Below are positions 61,298 through 64,000 of a stretch of 64,000 nt of DNA, one piece after another. The stretch's first letter is position 1. Every line of letters starts with the position of its first letter. The DNA lies in contig JAFWQQ010000017.1 in the NCBI GenBank assembly GCA_017545165.1, forward strand, positions 62,001 to 126,000. The letters are read 5' to 3'. This stretch comes from Oscillospiraceae bacterium (GTDB taxonomy: Bacteria; Bacillota; Clostridia; Oscillospirales; Oscillospiraceae). The notes under the pieces were generated by a model, which had not been told where the DNA came from, did not search any database, and saw only the letters and a list, made by a program, of their open reading frames with translations. A program made the translations under genes and the position numbers.

Positions 61298-62236
61298 TTA
61301 TGCGGATGTGATCTGAAGCGCTTTCACAGCCTCGCGGCGGATCAGCCTGCCGTCGATGAATTCGAACGCCAGGTAGCCGATCTGCCCTTTCAGAGCGAAC
61401 AGTTCCTTGAGCGTCCTCACCGTCACAGGGCTGCGCTTGACGATCCAGTAGTATCTGAAGTCTCCGAAAAGAATCGGCTTGTCTCCCGGTTCGGCATTCG
61501 GCATGTATTCCGAGATCATGACAGGTTTGCCCATGATCGTGTCGTCGCTGCCGCGCCAGAGGTAGTTTCCGGCATCGTCTTTCAGCTTCTTCAGGGCATG
61601 GGCGGTCTCATCATTCATGAGCCAGACGCCGTTCTTGCGGTACTCCGGCTTGACAGAGAAGTACTGATCGATCACAGCGTCATAGCTGAGAGCGTCAGCG
61701 GCAGCCCCGATCTCCGCACCTTCCTCGTTATGCAGCAGGCCATAGGGCTCATCGACACCGGTGCCGGAGATGAAACCCTTATCCTCTGTCCTGGCAAAGG
61801 CCTTGGCCAGACGCCTGGTAAGGTAGCCTTCCAGGTCGAAAGCGGTGTCGGAGACGAAGTCCATCGGAAGCCGGAGCAGCGTGGTCAGCTTGTGCCTGCC
61901 GATCAGGAGCCGCGTGAAATCGTTGATCACGTCTTTCACATTGATAGATCCGTTTTCCGGCACGAACTCCGCTACATCGTCAGACAGCGCCGCCCAGACA
62001 CCGACCGATCCGCTGTAATGACAGAGGACCGTGCTGATCTGCCGCATGACGCTCTCCCGGGTGACGGCTTTCTCATAACTGCCGCCCGCGCTGTTGGGCA
62101 GAGCATAGGCTCCGGTATCTGCTGTGCGGCCTTCCGCCAGCTTCTGCTCGGCGGTTTTATCGCCGCGCATAAGGTTCCAGAACGTGCGGTCGTATTCGGG
62201 CTGACCGCAGTCTGTAATGAGTTTTCTGTAATCCAT
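61298..62236 (-). CDS. HK97-type phage major capsid protein
   Basis: 312 residues. Seen: FVPENGSINVKDVINDFTRLLIGRH (in pieces), LTTLLRLPMDFVSDTAFDLEGYL, RTEDKGFISGTGVDEPYGLL (an adhesion-like FxxGTG..EPxGLL segment typical of HK97 capsids) and a C-terminal ITVRTLKELFALKGQIGYLAFEF-like strand region (here PVTVRTLKEL). There is no long N-terminal coiled coil (delta domain). No portal, terminase or protease gene is in view. A TAA-TTA spacing of 12 bases separates it from the upstream zinc-ribbon gene, so it is likely translated with it. Confidence 0.85.
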   Translation of the reverse strand: MDYRKLITDCGQPEYDRTFWNLMRGDKTAEQKLAEGRTADTGAYALPNSAGGSYEKAVTRESVMRQISTVLCHYSGSVGVWAALSDDVAEFVPENGSINVKDVINDFTRLLIGRHKLTTLLRLPMDFVSDTAFDLEGYLTRRLAKAFARTEDKGFISGTGVDEPYGLLHNEEGAEIGAAADALSYDAVIDQYFSVKPEYRKNGVWLMNDETAHALKKLKDDAGNYLWRGSDDTIMGKPVMISEYMPNAEPGDKPILFGDFRYYWIVKRSPVTVRTLKELFALKGQIGYLAFEFIDGRLIRREAVKALQITSA

Positions 62237-62248
62237 GGTTTTCCCTCC

Positions 62249-62554
62249 TTAGTGTTTGTCACAGACCTGGCACTTGTAGAGGCCGTGGTCGTAAGCGTCC
62301 AGGGGTCTGCCGCAGAGCCGCAGCTGACTGGTGCATCGCGGGCAGCCGATATCGTATTCGAGGGTATCCTCGAAACGAGTCGGCTCTTTGGTGTGGAGGC
62401 GGTAGCGGTACTTGTGATGTCCGTCGCTTCCATCAACAACATGCTCGAGCAGACTCATGTCACGGGTCTCTTTGACATAATCAGCGGTGTTCGATGTAGA
62501 TACGGGCGCGAGGTATTTTCCCTTCTCAGGGACGATAAGCGGGTAAGCGTTCAT
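62249..62554 (-). CDS. Zinc-ribbon protein of the element (101 aa)
   Basis: 101 residues from the ATG at 62554 with GGAGAGAAG upstream. Two Cys pairs, CPRC near residue 70 and CQVC near the end, form a probable zinc ribbon; the rest is polar. Unknown function. Its ATG overlaps the stop of the upstream gene by four bases. Confidence 0.75.
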   Translation of the reverse strand: MNAYPLIVPEKGKYLAPVSTSNTADYVKETRDMSLLEHVVDGSDGHHKYRYRLHTKEPTRFEDTLEYDIGCPRCTSQLRLCGRPLDAYDHGLYKCQVCDKH

Positions 62555-62862
62555 TTTCTTCTCTCCTTCTCTTTTCGAGTACATTTGTCGCAGGCGTAGA
62601 GAAAGTATCTCTTTCCGTCTACATTGGATGAAATGGGACTGAGGATCCCACCGCAGTAAGGGCAGTGGATCCTGAACCGGGACACGGTATCCCGGGACTG
62701 GGGCTTTGCCGCGCAGAGCCGGAAATAATGAGGGACGACCTCCTCCAGCCAGAAGCGGTGATGCGCCTGGATGGAATCGAGATCGCCCGTTGGAAGAAAG
62801 CCCTGCTTTTCAAAGCCGTCAGTATCCATGTCAATAAGCGGATAGTATCGGATGTATTCCAT
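62551..62862 (-). CDS. Zinc-ribbon protein of the element (103 aa)
   Basis: 103 residues from the ATG at 62862. CPYCGGIL and CDKC pairs lie in the C-terminal half, which ends in a run of basic residues (RKEKERRK) suggesting nucleic-acid binding. AGGTGG precedes the ATG. It overlaps both neighbours by one to four bases. Confidence 0.75.
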   Translation of the reverse strand: MEYIRYYPLIDMDTDGFEKQGFLPTGDLDSIQAHHRFWLEEVVPHYFRLCAAKPQSRDTVSRFRIHCPYCGGILSPISSNVDGKRYFLYACDKCTRKEKERRK

Positions 62863-63134
62863 TAGCTGTCCACCTGGTCTTTCACAAGCTGGAAGCCCCT
62901 GCTGTTGCAGAACTCCACAGCCTCCGCGAAGGAACGGAAGAAGACCTGGGAAAAGCCGTACACGACTTTCCATCTAAGCGGGTCGGTCCGTTTGCTCTCC
63001 ATGATGATTACGGGGTTCTTCTTCCCGTCCGTTCTCAGCTGAACACCGTCGTACCGGTGATCACTGAAATCCTCTGCTCTCATAAATCTGCGGGCTTCAG
63101 CATCGCTGCTGACTCCGATGGGGATAAATTTCAT
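62862..63134 (-). CDS. Unknown small protein of the element (90 aa)
   Basis: 90 residues with AAGGAGA upstream. Moderately basic, no Cys ribbon, ends VKDQVDS. The central part (VVYGFSQVFFRSFAEAVEFCNSRG, in pieces) looks like an alpha/beta fold. No family recognised. It is the first gene after the inverted-repeat region downstream of the primase gene. Confidence 0.65.
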   Translation of the reverse strand: MKFIPIGVSSDAEARRFMRAEDFSDHRYDGVQLRTDGKKNPVIIMESKRTDPLRWKVVYGFSQVFFRSFAEAVEFCNSRGFQLVKDQVDS

Positions 63135-63170
63135 GCTGTCGTTTCTCCTTTCTTCATCTGGATGGGGGCA

Positions 63171-63269
63171 TGTCAGTCCCGACAGTCATTTCCTAAAACC
63201 CTCTATAGAGATATTTTTTCGGATTTTGGCCCTATAATGGGTTTTATAGAATGACTGACCAGACTGACA
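63171..63269. repeat. Large imperfect inverted repeat around AT-rich core (candidate origin)
   Basis: Arms 63171-63201 and 63239-63269 match at 25 of 31 positions. Each arm has two CAGTC/GACTG units about one helical turn apart. The 37-base centre is about 30% G+C. It lies between the primase-helicase stop and the 90-aa gene, a plausible replication origin or regulator site. Confidence 0.7.
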
Positions 63270-63273
63270 CATC

Positions 63274-64000
63274 CTACTGGTTCCAGGACTCGTCGTTGTA
63301 ATCCGGCGGCTCGAAATCCGGCTTCAGCCGCACCCCGCAGATGAAACGGCCTTTGCTCGTCCTTTTCCGGACAAATCCGGCAAGGTCGATGGCGGCATAG
63401 AAATCTGTGGTCGAGCGGGTGTACTCGCCGGTTCTGTTGCAGAAATCCCGATAGGCCATGTAGAAGTCCCCGGATGCCGCCTGATATGCATCGCCAACCT
63501 CGCAGCATTCTGAGAGAAAATGGTCAAGCCAGTCGCTGTTCTCCCGATAGAGCGCCGTTGCCTCCCTGACGCATTCCGGCTGCTCAATGTGGAAATCTGC
63601 AGCAATCACCTGCCGCGCGCCGTCGATCATCCAGGCGAGGATGGCCGGGCCTGCATGGTCAAATAGATAGTCCGCGTAGTTCTTGATATCTCCGCTGCCT
63701 TCGATCCTGGCATTGAAAGGAACAACGATCAGTCTGCGCCAGGTGCCGGGATCGTTCGCGCCCACCTTCGGCAGATGGTTGGTGTAGAGAACGAGGGTAT
63801 GCGTAGGCGTGAATGCGAAGGGATCCTTGTACTTCTTCTCAGCAAAGATCTCGTCCGTGGAGCAGAACTGCTTGACCAGGGATGTGTTGAGCCGCATTCC
63901 TTCTTCCAGTTCGGCGGCGATCAGCAGGCGCTTTCCCTTAGTCTCTGCCAGTTCCGGCTTAACGTTACGCTTGCAGCCGACCGTCAGCGCATCGGCGGAG
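63274..64000 (-). CDS. D5/P4-type primase-helicase (SF3), C-terminal part
   Basis: At least 242 codons; the frame is open to the window edge, so the N-terminus lies outside. LLIAAELEEGMRLN and LVLYTNHLPKVGANDPGTWRR are the SF3 helicase sensor-type motifs of D5/P4 primase-helicases, followed by the D5 C-terminal winged-helix region. It would unwind and prime the element DNA at an origin. Read-through of the frame to position 64000 was checked by hand. Confidence 0.88.
   Translation of the reverse strand, partial: SADALTVGCKRNVKPELAETKGKRLLIAAELEEGMRLNTSLVKQFCSTDEIFAEKKYKDPFAFTPTHTLVLYTNHLPKVGANDPGTWRRLIVVPFNARIEGSGDIKNYADYLFDHAGPAILAWMIDGARQVIAADFHIEQPECVREATALYRENSDWLDHFLSECCEVGDAYQAASGDFYMAYRDFCNRTGEYTRSTTDFYAAIDLAGFVRKRTSKGRFICGVRLKPDFEPPDYNDESWNQ

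Overview
The window looks like a chromosomal segment of a spore-forming, moderately high-GC Clostridia member, most likely Oscillospirales/Oscillospiraceae. This rests on the complete spoIIIAA-AH operon, an alpha/beta-type small acid-soluble spore protein, two T-box leaders, a long Alu-type SRP RNA upstream of dnaX, RNase M5 and strong AGGAGG-type ribosome binding sites. Family-level placement is inference. Most of the window is ordinary housekeeping DNA; the last 5 kb is a mobile element.

Layout. 1-2.96 kb: end of an unrecognised gene, then ybaB, dnaX and the SRP RNA gene ffs (minus strand). 3.2-6.3 kb: a multi-cluster FeS/FAD oxidoreductase coupled to hypA. 6.3-11.6 kb: an ATPase-permease fusion ABC protein, tRNA-Arg(CCT), a small membrane protein and a Pro/Thr-linker lipoprotein. 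11.6-18.9 kb: comEC-holA-rnmV, a HIT protein and alaS behind an alanine T-box. 18.9-26 kb: mltG-U32 peptidase-DUF4304, a 45-aa Cys-rich protein, cobB-tmk and prfC-cyclodeaminase. 26.2-28.1 kb: a tyrosine T-box driving a C_GCAxxG_C_C protein and tyrS. 28.1-36.5 kb: asp23-nusB-xseA-xseB-ispA-dxs-tlyA-nadK-recN. 36.7-41.2 kb: the spoIIIA operon with a sigma-E-like promoter. 41.3-44.8 kb: a small membrane protein, a HAD phosphatase, a P1B-ATPase homologue with its catalytic motifs replaced, and a SASP. 44.9-48 kb: a lexA-DUF6504-PolY-YolD-like mutagenesis cassette with palindromic operator candidates. 48.1-49.6 kb: moaA-mogA. 49.6-57.2 kb: uvrA-recD2-DUF2974-GtrA-wHTH/nuclease-like. 57.5-59 kb: hutH.

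From about 59.1 kb to the window edge there is an integrated element: a large serine recombinase, a TnpW-like protein, an HK97-type capsid protein, two zinc-ribbon proteins, a small unknown and the 3' part of a D5/P4-type primase-helicase. A large imperfect inverted repeat around an AT-rich core lies just after the primase gene and is a candidate replication origin. A capsid gene without portal, terminase or protease in view suggests a capsid-bearing phage satellite or integrative element.

The points most worth following are this element and its repeat, the catalytically dead P1B-ATPase homologue, and the lexA cassette with its unusual operators. Gene starts were moved from the longest frame where ribosome binding sites, neighbouring genes or promoters argued for an internal start.
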